From: Crotophaga sulcirostris
Taxonomy: Eukaryota; Chordata; Aves; Cuculiformes; Crotophagidae
Reading direction: 5' to 3'
Assembly: GCA_013397455.1 (NCBI GenBank)
Contig: VYZB01000014.1
Location: 2,044,791-2,108,790, forward strand
Length of the DNA stretch: 64,000 nt
Below the pieces are notes generated by a model. The model saw nothing but the letters and a program-made list of their open reading frames with translations. It did no database searches and was not told where the DNA came from. The position numbers and the translations under genes are program-made. Shown here in pieces: positions 50,801 to 63,639 of this stretch (positions within the stretch are counted from its first letter, which is position 1; each line of letters starts with the position of its first letter).

Positions 50801-53800
50801 AAAAACAGCTCAAAACCAGGAATCAGTCCTTACCTTTTGTTGATCTCTGGTTTCAGTGCCAAATTACAGTCTTGTTTAAGTGTGTGCAAATCCCAAGAAA
50901 CTCTTTCAAAGGTGCTGGAGTCATTCTGGGTTAAGATCAAGTTTTGGCCTTCAGTTTTGATAATAAGAACATGATTTACTGTTGTATTGCTTATTGTATT
51001 AACTACCAGCATTAGTAAAGGGGCTGTGATCCTGTAAGCATTTTGCAAGTGTTCTGCAGGCCAGTTCTTGCACTAAAAAAGAGGAACTGAAAATCAGGTT
51101 ATCTTGTTTTTTGCTTAATACACTTCTAGCAACAAGCTCTTAGTTTTTTTAATGTACCAATTTAACTGTGGAAAAACTTCTGATTTTTGAAAGGAAAGGT
51201 GCTTTAGTTGCAGAAGAATGGAAAATCAACCAAAGCTTTAATTCAACTTTATTTTTATATGTTTATAGTGAAAAATACCATTGGCATTTTATGCCAAGTT
51301 TTGCAGTTCACTCTCAAGTGCATTGCCAGAACCTATCTAAGAAATGCAGTGTATTGTTTGGGGGAGAAAGCTTTCTGAGAGTTAGCAGTAATCGAGTATA
51401 GTTTTGTGCATGAAGCTCATGTGCAAGAAAAACAGGATCAAGATAATTTTGGTATTATGTCAAGATTCTGTATGAGGATGACAGGTATCGCAGTCCCTAA
51501 TAGAGTGCGCAGTGCAGAGATAATAAAGAGTGATGCTTTCTGTTCCCAACCCTGCCTTGGGCCTGGCAGGTAACTGTGGGCAAATCACTCCTTCCTCAAT
51601 TTCCCTGTCTGTAAGAACAATGGTAATGATGAGGATTATTTTATGTTTTGGTTTGAGATCTAAAGGCAATACAAAAAAGCAATGTGGTAGGAACATGATG
51701 GGAGATAGAAGGTGGTAAAATAAGGATCTGTATCACAGACAGCTTTGTACTGCAACTGATTATAAAATTATTGTTTCTATGGTTTTGTCCGGTTGAGGAT
51801 ATGACTATAGACTTGTTCACAGGACTGCAGAAAAAGAATTCTGCTATTTCTTGTGCTGTCCTATCTATCAGCTTCTTGTTCAGAATTTACCAGAGGGCTA
51901 TTCAGCTTTTATTCTTGCCCGTTGCAATCTCTGTGAGGGACAGCTAAAGCAGTAGTTAATGGAGGGTAAGGACAGCAAAGGTCTGTCTGTCTTTTCACTA
52001 TCTCCTCCCTTCCTATCTCTCTGTCTCTCTTTGGCCATTGAAAATGTAGGTCATATTGCATCACTGTAAGATGGAACAGTCAGAAAGGTGTTTGTAAAAT
52101 GCTGACATCCTTAGCCTGGGGTGCATGCCAGGGTCCTTTGTTTACATTGAGAGTAGTGCTCTACCTGGGTACGAACCAGCATCGTGGTTAAGGTTAGTGT
52201 ATGGTACTGAAATTAGGAGTCAGATTTTAAGATGACTTTCATCTGCCTGCAGTAATTTAAAATTAGACAGATAAAATGCAACCACTCACAATAATGATAT
52301 ACATGAGGAGCTAATTTGAAATCTTTAATCTGCACTAACTGTGACAATGTAGTCTGAATAATATCACCTCTAACAGAGGAGCTCAGTAATAAATTGTGCA
52401 AATCATGTTAATCATGTACTCTGCATTGTCTTGGTTAGCTGTGTCTTTCTGTCTTGAAGACTGTGTTTGTATTATATCTTTGTGTATTCCTTTTAGCATA
52501 ACTTTTACTCCAAGCGCCCTTTTAAATGAGCCAATCATGATTTTATTTATTTAAAAATATAGAAAATCCCGATGTCCAGTGTCTGTTGCTTGCTACCAGT
52601 CTTTTGTTGTTTTTGCTACTGATGTAATACAAGTTGTAATTGGTATGAAATATTCCTGTGGCATAAAATGCAGAACATATATTTTGATTCTCTACAGTTG
52701 TACAGAAATACCTCTTTTAAAGAAACGTATAAATATAATTTCAACTGTCCTTATTTACCTTAGTCAGATGCAATAAACTAATGTGTTTTAAGGATTGAAC
52801 TTCCCAATGGTGGTATAAATTGTAATGCAAGATGCAGGTGTTTTGAAATATAAGACAAGATAATCTTCTATACAATATCTTTTATTATTTCTGAAACCAA
52901 GTCTTTTTTTAACTGATCTGTTCTGTGCTTTGTGTGTTGTACTTGAACAGCTGAAGTGTAGTATGCAAAGGCTTCTTTTGGCTTTGTTAATCTTACTGCA
53001 GAAGAAGACTTCTGAGTTAACAGAGAAATTGTTGGAAGATAAAACTAAAAATAGTAATAACATGATTTTTTGAGCAAAATGGTGAATGCAAATCTTTGCT
53101 ATTGCCATCAGACAAAGGACAATGGCAGCAGTGGAAGTTCTGTGTGTAATTATTTTGCAATTGTTATCGATTTATTTCGAATTATCTGAAAGGTGTTGTT
53201 GCTTCTCCATTGACTAAGACATTAGTTATTTAGTAACTAAGATATTAGTTACTTAAGTTTGATCCCTATCATTATCTATGAAGATACCTCTGCATGTTGG
53301 AAATAGTTCCAGAATAACTCATGTCATTATAGTACTTTGCACTGAATATTCTGTTGCATTTGTGTTTGCACAAATAATAGGAAATATCTAAGCAACTCTG
53401 AGAAGTATTTTATATTAGTATAAATAGGAACTATATGAAATCCTGAGAGGCTGCAGTTCTGCAATTGCTATTTACAGAAGTTTGCTATCTAATCTCTGTT
53501 TGAAGCATGTGGTACTTATTTTTTAATCTGTGAAGATGTGAAGAATTGTGTCTCCTGAAGGGAACAGGAGGGCCGATTATGGACTGGGTAGAGCTTACAG
53601 TTCCTATCCATCTTTGACTCCTGAGATGCTGTAGTAGATGGGTCCCAAGTCAGCTTCCAGCACAGGTGAGCTCAGCCTGAGCAGTGCTGAGGCTTTACCT
53701 GGAGCTGCGAGCCAGCCCAAACAGCAGCCCCTGGCCACCTGCTTGCCAGCTGCTCTTCTTGCAGCACACACCTCCTGCGCCCACTTTTCCAGGGAGCAGA

Positions 53801-56800
53801 TTGAAACCTCATTAGGTTATCCCCATAATTATGAAATGTCTAAATTAAGCCCAGTATTGGGGTGATGATACTTAGCATGTCCAAATCTTTGTTTATATAA
53901 ATGTACACATTGTGTTTTATCTTAAATGTGGATAATTAGTAGCTAACAAAGGAGAATGTGTGTTCCAAAATTTAGGTACATTCTTTGGTCCCTATTTCTG
54001 ACAGCTGAAAAGAAAAGCAGTTAAAGGAAGCTGGGTAGCTGAGGCATTTTGGTACTTTGAAAAGCTAGGGATGCTTTGACACATACAGTTACATTTCCTT
54101 TATTCTAATGAGTTGCTTTGCAATTACAATTTTCACCTGTAAGTATGTTTGCCTTACACGAGTAATATGCATTAGTCATCACACCTGTGCCTTTATTACA
54201 TGTGTCTGCACAGATACCCTTTGGACTGGGATAGAGCCTGTGCTTTGCCAGGCTGTGTTTTCCTGTCTTGCATATCAGTAAACTCCTCCAAATACTAAAC
54301 AGCAATTGCAACCAAGCCTCTTAGATATTCAGGCACCGAGAGGGACAGAACGCTAAGTCTGCTTCACTGGTTTGGAAATGCAGGCCTTTCACCGTTTTCT
54401 TGGATTGGTGCTTTGACCATTTTTGTCATCTTCCCATCTTTCAACTAGCTCTCTCTTTTCCAGGGTAGGGAAGTGCTTGCCCTCTGGAGAGAGCACTCCT
54501 CCTGGCTTATTCGCAATCGTCCCACAGCTTTCTTGCATTGCTCTGCGCTGACAGTTGCAGTGGTAATTGACCCGCTGTAAATTCTCAACAAGAATCATTC
54601 CTGTTCTTTGCCACCCATTATACAGAGAAAGAGCTCTCTTTAAAGGGTCATTAAGCTGTCACTTTTCTCTTTTGAAACTTAGTTTTCTAGCTTCCTTCAA
54701 ACTCCGCTCCAGATGTAATCCCTACAGAAAATTCACAGGTGGTGACATTGTTATGTCTTATCTCTCCTACATAGGAATAAATTTTTTCCTTCTCCTTCTT
54801 TCACCCTCATCTGGTCCATGTTTTGTACTTCCCACTTACTTATTGCCCTGTTCCTGGATTTTTAAATCTTCTGTTTTATGGGTAGTTTTTTGTTTTGTTT
54901 TTGCATGAAGCAATGGAAAATGTTTTTTATGTAATTAATAACATTTACATTTGTATTAAAAAGGGTGTTTTGCCTACAGAGCTCCCATATCCCCTGAAGA
55001 AATTGGGGTTGAGATGGAGGAGTTGCTTCCACAGCAGGGAGGTTACATATTCGAAGGGATCAGGACTTTGAGGCTAAACCCTGAATGATCTTCTGTGAAG
55101 GGGATGGTCCGAATGAATTCAGAGTCTCCTGTCCCAAACAGACAAAGGAGAAATAGGATTTTTGACAAAGCCTTTCCCAATGAGTAGCAGCAAGAGTTGA
55201 AGAGAAAGTTTTGTACTGTAGTATTCAATGAGATTTGTATGTATAACATGGAAATACAGTGTTTTCTGGGAGTTCTACTAGTGGAGACATTTGTTAATTG
55301 TTGGTTTTATTAACCATAAAATAGAACAATGACTGCAGGGAAAAGAGGGTACTTGCTCTGAAGTGTTGTACACTGCAGACAAGAAGATTTTGAATTTTAC
55401 TGGGCAAGTAGAATGTAATTAAGCTCGGATGTGTTTCTTAGGATCAGTTATGCCACTGAGCGTAGAAATAGTAAATATATCTGGTGATCTCAGTCAAGAT
55501 AGTGTCAGCTGCTAAGCTGCAGCGTAAAAGAAAAGAATAAAAAGGGTTTTATCCTTGGTGTGTTAAGAAAAATTTAAAGACATGAACTCAGTTTGCAGAC
55601 AGCTTCCCAGAGAAGAAGCAGAAGCCAGAAAAACTTTCCTTCTGCACCTTCTGCTGTGGCAGAGTTCTACAGCCTGTGGGATGGCTTGGATGCCCTCTTG
55701 GACTCCGTTCCTCTTGTCTGGACTTTAATCCTTGGAGGCGGGGGGAAATAGTTTTCTCTGAAGTGTCATCTGCTCCCAGTGCAGATTGGCTTCTGGATAT
55801 CTATCTTCACGACTTTTAATAGATGAAAAAAAATCCCCAGTGTAATTTCAAAGCACTTAAAAAAAAAATCAATGACTTGATCTTTAGTATAACCTGTGCA
55901 CAAGGAGGGTGGAATTTTTTTTTAATTTTTATCAGGGCTTTGGTTTAGCTTTAACTGATTAGGCTCTGATTTATGCTAACCCAAAACAAACCAGGCTTAA
56001 ATTTGGTTTGTATAAACAGTAAGTTTATAAGCATTGAATGAGAGGGTTTTAAAAACCTGAGTATTAGGTGATAGCAGTTCCTTTTGCAGGAGAGGCCTTG
56101 ATCCACTCATCTCTCTAAGTTTTGTTACGTTCTCCATCAGCGATACAGTAATAGGCACTAATAACTGTTACGTGAGGGATCATTTTTAGCCATACGCGCT
56201 TTGTGACGTGGTGGTAAAAATGTCAATGTCTGTGACCCGCAAGCCCCTGGTGCTGCAGTCGTGCGATATTCTAGAAAAATCCGATGTAGAAAATCCAGTG
56301 CTGTTGTGTTACCCAGCTGTGGTACAGGCCTAACCCTCTGCGTGGAAATCTGCTCTGTAAGAGTCGATGTAAGTGCAGTAACGGGGCTGAAGATTGAGAT
56401 TTCATCCAATGCATACCTTTCTGGTAATGTCAGGCTGCCATTTAGAGCTGCTCTGCATGTAAGGGTGCACAACAGCTCCCAGCTTACCTTTCAATTTGAA
56501 ATCCATTGCAGAAACTGCATTTGTAAAATTGATAAAATGTTTCGTATTTGGTTTTAAACAGATACATTTATAGTTATGAGACAGAGATAAGGTTTCAAAG
56601 GTCTTATTGCTGCACTCTTTCTGTTTTCTTTCAGAATTAATCAGGTACAAGTTAGAAAAAGCTTCCAAAATCTGAACAGATGAAGATCAATTGATAAATC
56701 AACCCGGCGATTCACCACACTTTCAAGGTACTGTGACATACTTACCCAAATATTTTCCTTGAGAATAATATTCACATACTTGAGATGTGAGAAGCGTGGA

Positions 56801-57906
56801 GAACAGGATATTAGCAGGGTTGCAAAGCCAGTCTGAAGCGTTACCAGATGCAGTGGGGAGACTTTTTTTTTGAAATGCAGGTGTTTAATATATGTTTCAT
56901 TGGGAAATAAAATGACCTTACGATCAACCTAAAGGGAGTTCAATGCATAGAACAGTCAAACTTTAAAAGATAAAAGCAAGTAGGGTTATGCATCTCAGTT
57001 ACTTAAATGAAGTGATCTGCACAAGTAAGATGTGGCAGACAGGCAACATTTAAAATTTATTTATTCTATTTTAAAAGTATACTTCTTTTTCTGAATAATT
57101 ATTTCTGTCTATTTCCACATTCCATGGCCAAAGCATTTGAAGGCTGTTAGGCTCTGATATGTACCATAGGCTACCAGCTGCATCAGTTTTATTGCATTAC
57201 AAGTTCAGAAAGTAGAAATGTAAAATGAAGCAAAGGCTATACAGTTGCCCATCACATTGGAGTTGTTCTCTGTGATTACTGTTCCTGGCAGAATGTTAGG
57301 AAAAAGAGAAAATTCTGACAATAAATTGAAATTTTGGCTAAAAAGCTGCTAGTACAGATTATTCTTTTATCGGGTACTGCTAATTCATTGAAATGATACC
57401 CATTTCTTTCTCGATTTCCTTTACATTTTTCTCTACCATTTCACCATTTTGTAAATTTTTGCTTGATATCATTAAAGAAAAGATTTCACTCTTATGTTTG
57501 CATTTTTCTTATGCACAGACTTGAAGAACCAAGTCTGTTACAGCCTGACTGGTATTTGCTGTGTAAATCATCTTTTAATATATTTAAAAATAGATTGCAG
57601 CAGCAAAGGCCATTGCAGTTAGCACGGAGTGGGTCTGCCGAACTTATTTAAGTGGCAGACTTAATCTGGGCTCAAGAAGAGCGAGGAATGTTTGTCATGG
57701 TGTGGCTCCTGCAATACATATCAGTGGAAGCTGCAGTATCTGAAGTTTCTGTATCAAAATGCTTGCCTGAATTTCCCAGCAGACTGAGAAGTAGCTATGT
57801 TAGTGAACCTAGAGGGCCTGGGTTTGCAAAAAATGTCATTGTTCTTATCTACTTTCTCACTCCTCGTCACTGAAGAGGGTGACCACCACATCTATCCGAT
57901 TTTCGT
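38831..57906 (+). other. Probable 5' intronic region of ATXN7 (inferred from synteny)
   Basis: No exon, RNA gene or CR1 copy is supported in this 19-kb AT-rich stretch. In human, the gene head to head with THOC7 is ATXN7, whose early introns are tens of kilobases long and whose first exons are untranslated. This stretch would then be a plus-strand intron, possibly with short untranslated exons that cannot be recognised by eye. Local repeats are small: a (TG)n tract at 45990-46010, TTATCCTAGTG units near 44270-44300, and a 26-bp-spaced duplication of ACTGTGATATAGTTG near 47167-47207. Confidence 0.45.
53222..53253. repeat. Nested short inverted repeats
   Basis: AGTAACTAA (53232-53240) and TTAGTTACT (53245-53253) form a perfect 9-bp inverted repeat around GATA. 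TTAGTTA (53222-53228) can pair alternatively with TAACTAA (53234-53240). The sequence is AT-rich, so chance is possible. Confidence 0.5.
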
Positions 57907-58700
57907 ATAATCATAGGACAGTCTAGATTGGAGGAATCTCCTGGACATCATCTGATCCAGCCTTCTGTTGAAAGCAGGTTATCTGAGGCCTGGTCAAGCC
58001 AGGTGTGAAATATTTCCAGCAAGGGAAAGTTCCCCACTTTGCTGGGTATCCTGTTCTAGTATTTGCTTCGTCTGGCAGTGAATATTTTTTTCTTGTATCC
58101 AGACAGAGCTTCTGAAGCAACTGTTGCCTCAGGCCCTGTCATTGTGTTTCTTGTGAAGAGAGCACCTTCATCTTCTCAGTAATGATCTTTTCCTTACTGG
58201 AAGGCTGTGATTACATCCCACCTGAGCTTTCTCTTCTTTAAGCCAAAAAAATCCAATTCCTTCTCCTTTCCTCAGTAAGTTTTCCAGTCATAATCACTTT
58301 GCTGGCCCTCTGCTGGACCCTGTCCAGATTTGTTATGTGACTCTTGAGCTGGCTCAGTCTTCCAGCCTGTCCATAGTGACACTTCCTTTGGGTGTAACAA
58401 CCTGTCTTCCAAGTTTTGTGTCATCTGCAGACTTAGTGAGAATGTGTTTACTCCCATCATCTGGATCATTTAAAAATATGTTGAATAGAATTGAGCCCAG
58501 TATTGATGCCTGAGGAACTCTGTTTGTGACTGATCACCAGTTTGATTTTGAGCCATTACCACTCTTTGAGCACAGCAGTTTAGCCAGTTTGCCACCAGTG
58601 TCATGGTCCACATCCATGGCCTTTCAAACTAACTCTCCTAGCACCCTTGCATGCATCCTTTCAAGTCCCATAGCCTTGTCCCTGTCCAGTTTGTACAGTA
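57907..58700 (-). mobile_element. Old CR1 LINE fragment, minus strand
   Basis: The plus strand starts with the complement of a CR1 tail (ATAATCATAGGACAG...) and continues through complements of CR1 landmarks: CTGGCCCTCTGCTGGACCC, TGTCATCTGCAGACTTAG, CATCATCTGGATCATTTAAA and GAGCCCAGTATTGATGCC. It is clearly more diverged than the other copies. The far (5') edge is approximate. Confidence 0.9.
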
Positions 58701-61700
58701 TTTTGTTGCTAACTTGCTATGTGTGTTTCTGGTGTGGGTAGCATCAGCAAGCAGCAATCAAATGTGAGAAGAATGGTATAAATTTAGATTTCCATGTGTC
58801 AAGGTTCTCAGGATTCTTGATTTTGTGTTACTCAGCATGTCACACTTGTGAGGGTGTGAGGGCTCAGGCAGCGTCACATCACAGGTAGGCATTATTGTGG
58901 TCTCAAGAAACTCCTGAGTCCCGTGGACTCAGAGTCTTCTGCCTCCATAAATTGCCAAGGAGCCATGTAGACAAGCTGGCAGGAAACCAGGCAGGGTTAT
59001 GAAACCTTGCGTGGTAGTTAGGTTCTGTTGAAGATCATTGATACCAAACTGTTCAATTAAGTGCTTGGATTTGAACAAATGGAAATTCAGCACTGATGTT
59101 TTGTTGCAATTGGCCTGAATGGCTGTGTATTTTAATCATTCTAAATTGTAATGTTTTATTCTCTGTGTATAAATGAGAATATAAAAGGTCATACCCATTT
59201 CTCATTCCTCTGATTAAAATGATTCATCTGCATAGTTAGGTTGCCGAAATTGTTTTAACATTTCCAAATTCAAAAGGTGATTTCAATACCTTATGAAAAA
59301 TAAATAAGGATTAGTTTGATTTCCTAATCATTGCCTAGATATATTTTGCATAGTTATACCTATTTATCTTTCACACTTGAAAACTTGTTAGGAAGTTGTT
59401 GCAATGTTTTGTTAGATGTATGTTTTATTAACACGTGGCAATGACATAGGTTTATAATTTGGATGTAAAAATGTTATCTTCGGTATAGTTGTGAAGTTTA
59501 GGGGCATCTGTTGCATTCTCATCCTAATGCAGAATTCCTCTCAGGTTTACTTAGGGTTATTGGCTTCCATTCCCCCATTCCTTCTCATAAGAAAACACCA
59601 CTTCAAATTAGTCTTCTAATCTTAACAGTATTGTTCTTTCCCCCATACAGGTGGATTATAGTAGGTATCCTCAGGAATTTCATATCCCAGTATTCAAAGT
59701 AGCTGTATTCCAGCATTTCTGAGCATCTTCAGCTCCCCCTTTGAAACTCATAAATAAAATTATACATATCAACCTGTTTCCAGGTTCTGTGGGAAAAACA
59801 TAATAGACTGGTGTGTCTTTTGTATAAGTTTTGCTTGTGTTCTGCTCGTGGTTATTATTCTGAGGGATCATGGTCCTGTGTGTAGGTGTAAAGGGAGAAG
59901 CTGCTTGATTTCACAGGAGGTGAGCGTGAGCTACAGGTTACCATAATGTGTTTTTCATAATATACTTACGTTTTTCTACAGTGGGGCTTAAACAAAATAG
60001 TCTATTTTGTTATGACTGGATAGTTCTCTCATTATCTGGAGAATCTGATCTATATGAACTTTTCATCTCTTGCTTCCCTGCTTGCCCTATTCTGTTTTTC
60101 TCATACTGGAGACGTGTTTTAAAATGCAATAAATGCAGTTTTGCTGCTGCCAATGGAAGCTGACAGGAGGGTTGGGACTTCACCTCAACTACTTGAGTTG
60201 TCATTTCATCCCGAATCTCATCCACCAACAAGTCTTCACTAATTATATTTGTTCTTAGTTTTTAAGCTCTTCTTGATCATTTGGTACCTTTTGCCTGGAA
60301 TTAATTTATTTGATTTCCTTTAATGTTGTAATGCTCCTCAGATCTTTTCCTTGGCCGAATTTTTTGTGAATTCACTATTTTTCTTTCTTCTGAGTACTGA
60401 TAAAGTGACACCCTCTTAGGTTCTCCTTGTCTCTCCCTTCATGCTTTGATTCATGCATCCTTTCACTTCCACTGTGGAAAATCATTGGTGAATCCAATCT
60501 CCAAATTCCGCTTCTGCACTTGAAGGAGTTCACCCGAAGATCCATCCTTCCTTTCTCATTCCAGTTAAGAATTAGATATTTCAGGTGCTATATGGAGGCT
60601 GTGTCTCAGTTTCCAGCTGAACAGCTGAGGTAGGTGTTCCGTGTTTGAATGGCTTTCCCGGACCACCTGGCAGAGGAATGAAACCTGCTGGTACAGGCGA
60701 AAAAATGCTTGTGGTGTCATGCCACAGAATACCCATCTTCTGCAGGTTTAAGCAGTTGCAAGCCGTTTGTAGGCATACCTTTAATCATAGCATCTCCAAC
60801 CATGTTTAATATGTTGTTAAATCTGTTTATTGAGCTTTAGAAACCTGGGTTTTCCTTTTACATGCATTATGTTCCCTCCTCTTGACGCCATCCTTTCTTT
60901 CCTTTTGCAGTCTATGTTTGTTTATTTATACTTGCTTCATCTCAATATTTGGGTGTTTTTTCTATATCATCTACTTTTTTCTACTGGTTTCCTACCTCAC
61001 ATTTTCCCTTCTTTGCTTTCTGTCAGTGTTTAACTTACTCCTCCGTGTTTATCCTCGGCTCTCTGCTGATTCCCAAGGGAGCTTTGGATGACCATCATCC
61101 TGATCTGGATGCCTCAGATCCGTAATAGCCAAGATGACAGTTTGTACGTGTGTTTTCAGTTCTGATCTCCTACCTAACATGATGGATTTCCAGTTTTCGA
61201 TATTTTTCCCTAAAATCATCAATGCATCCTTGTATAGAACTACAGAAACAATTGAACACGTGCTTAAAAAAACCCCAAAACATATTCAGCATAGTGGGGA
61301 AAGAAAATTCTCTCCACCTGCAGTCCTTGTAAAATTAGGTATTCATCTGCCCGTGTTGCTGCTCTGACTAATCACTCTTGTGCATCGAACCGATTATCTG
61401 ATCTTTTTGCTGCCACTTTCCTCCCTCTGCTGGAATTCTGATGTATTCACGACACAGTGGGAAAATACTTCACTAGCGGAAGAAGGTTTACTAAAGGACA
61501 GCCTGAGGCCCAGGCTGCAGAATTAGATCTGGAGTGGGTTATACAGGAAAGAAAGAAAAGCTGTGAGGGAGGGAGGGGAGAACATTCAACGATCAGTTTG
61601 AAAGAGAAAAAAAAGGAGGAAGAAAGGCAATAAGAGAAGTTGTGTGAAATAATGGTGGTGTGTGCTTTACCTTTTTGGCTGGCACTTCTAAAGCAAGGGA

Positions 61701-62449
61701 CGCTTTTGAATGGCTCGATGAGTGTCAGCCTTTGAAACCAAAAAGCTGATAGTGTTTTGGCTTGTTAAAGTAATTAGCTAATCAATGTAATTTTGCCACA
61801 TTGAGTCATTTTACTTTTGTGTAATTTGACATGCGTACATTGGTAATGTTCAAGGAACAGAATCGTGCTCTGTGTTTGTTAAATCAGTATGCCCTGGTAA
61901 GATCTTTCACTATTGAAAGATAGATGCTCGTGTCCCATGGCTTGGTGGTCACCCATCACTATATTTGCTTTATAAACTGTGAAAAATAAACAGTAGTGAA
62001 AGTCTTTATGAATCTAATGGACACTTTGATGTATTGAGGATTCTTATCCAGCCTGCAGCTGAGGAAGCTTTCCAACAGCATCCTCCAGAACAAAGAAGAG
62101 CTGTATGGATGAAGTTTGTAATATAAACCAGAATATCCGACACGGAGACCATGGTTCTGTCTGTAACTTGCCTGGTCCTGTGGCTGGAGTCTGAATCCAG
62201 CAGCAGATGTTGTATTAGACCCCGTTTGTGGAGCACTTGAAGAACTAAATTTTAAAGAAATATGAGATCTGACACAAAACCCGAGACTAACCCTATAGCT
62301 TGGGAACCAAGAGTGGGAGGGGAGAGACAGAGACAGTTACAGAAGAGGTTCCAACCTCTCACGGTGAGACAAGGCTCACTTTGATCACTTCACTCAGTAC
62401 AAGTGGGCACGTGTTCAAATAGAGATGTTTTCTTAGCCTTGGTTGGAAA
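58701..62449 (+). other. Probable ATXN7 intronic DNA, no exon seen
   Basis: AT-rich sequence between the old CR1 and the mariner fossil. A purine-rich stretch runs from about 61545 to 61640. The 170 bases before 62450 may include the mariner 5' untranslated part, but no terminal repeat was recognised. Confidence 0.45.
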
Positions 62450-62870
62450 ATGTCGGTGCTTAAGAGTGAACAGTGAGTTAACATCAAGGTTCTTGTGAAA
62501 CTGGAGAAATCTGTGACAGAAACTTTTCAATTATTTTCTGAGGCTGACGTTGGAGAGTGTGTGTCTCATGTACGCATTTTTGAATGGCACGAATGATTTT
62601 TGGAACGCAGAGGAAGCATGAAAGGTGACGATCACCCAGGCTGCCCACTCACAGCAGAAGATTTTGCACTAAGACACCGCGCCAGCCCACAGTCCTTTGT
62701 GGGGTGCTTTTTAGCTAATAACAACATCACTGTGCTTGAGCACCAACCCTACTCACTAAACCTGGCTCCCTCTTACCAAAGATCCAGTCAGTGCTCAAAG
62801 GTACTAATTTTTTGTCAGTAGAAGATGCGAAAGCAAAATTTATAGAGATCCTCACCAACCTTTCAGAAAA
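62450..62870 (+). pseudogene. mariner (DD34D) transposase fossil, internally deleted
   Basis: A start codon at 62450 opens a frame reading MSVLKSEQ, a TGA, then VNIKVLVKLEKSVTETFQ (N-terminal helix-turn-helix of mariner transposases), RIFEWHE, another TGA, and FLERRGSM...DDHPGCP. The sequence then jumps to the C-terminal catalytic part: DTAPAH (second catalytic Asp) and LANNNITVLEH...YSLNLAP, where SPDLAP is expected, so the third Asp is Asn. It ends with KIQSVLKGTNFLSVEDAKAK and IEILTNLSEN. At least two frameshifts separate the blocks. By comparison with a ~345-residue family member, roughly 170 codons including the first catalytic Asp are deleted. No terminal inverted repeat was recognised; the 3' end is replaced by a CR1. 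The family is clear; the exact mariner lineage is not. Confidence 0.88.
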
Positions 62871-63133
62871 TAGGATGAGAGGAAATGGCCTCAAGTTGCG
62901 CCAGGGGAGGTTTAGATTGGATATTGTGAAAATTTTCTTTACAGAAAGAGTGGTGAAGCATTGGAACAGGCTGCCTAGGGAAGTGGTGGAGTCACCATCC
63001 ATGGAGGTCTTCAAAAAATGTGTAGATGTGGCACTTCAGGACGTGGTTTAGTAGGCACGGTGGTGTTGGACTGACAGTTGGACTGGATGATCTTAGAGGT
63101 CTTTTCCAACCTTGACGATTGCATGGTTCTATG
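62871..63133 (+). mobile_element. CR1 LINE 3' end inserted in or after the mariner fossil
   Basis: From TAGGATGAGAGGAAATGG on, the sequence is the CR1 3' end: CTCAAGTTGCGCCAGGGG, ATTGGAACAGGCTGCC, GGTTTAGTAGGCACGG, and TTGGACTGGATGATCTTAGA...TTCCAACCTTGACGATTGC. It begins abruptly where the mariner reading ends, as expected for a 5'-truncated CR1. It is little diverged, and its peptide [20 protein letters not shown] is intact. Confidence 0.95.
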
Positions 63134-63240
63134 AAAATGCTCTGCGGAATTGCTTTGAATGTTTGCAGCATCATATGCAGCCGTGTGTCAGCTCAGAAGG
63201 GAATTATTTTGAAAGTCATCGTGGCTGATTTTTTTAACTT

Positions 63241-63639
63241 CATAGACTCATAGAATGGTTTGGGTTGGAGGGGACCTCAAAGCCCATCCAGTTCCAACCC
63301 CCTGCTGTGGGCAGGGACACCTCCCACTGGATCAGGGGCCTCAAAGCCCCATCCAACCTGGCCCTGAACACCTCCAGGTAAGGAGCATCCACAGCTCCCC
63401 TAGTCAACCTGTGCCAGTGTCTCACCACCCCCATCGTGAAGAATTTCTTCCTAATGTCTAAACTAAATCTTCCCCCTTCCAATTTAAAGCCATTCCCCCT
63501 TGTCCTATCACTACTTTCCCTTGGAAAAAGCCCCTCCCCAGCTTTCTTGTAGCCCCTTTCAGTACTGGAAGGCTCCTATAAGCTCCCCCCCGCAGCCTTC
63601 TCTTCTCCAGGCTGAACAACCCCAACTCTCTCAGCCTGA
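63241..63639 (-). mobile_element. CR1 LINE 3' end, minus strand
   Basis: The plus strand starts with a CR1 tail complement (CATAGAATGGTTTGGGTTGG, AGGGGACCTCAAAGCCCATC) and runs to CTTCTCCAGGCTGAACAACC and CTCTCAGCCTG. This is a 5'-truncated copy of about 400 bases of a different subfamily (CTGCTGTGGGCAGGGACACC). It lies 107 bases from the opposite-strand CR1 at 62871-63133. Confidence 0.95.
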
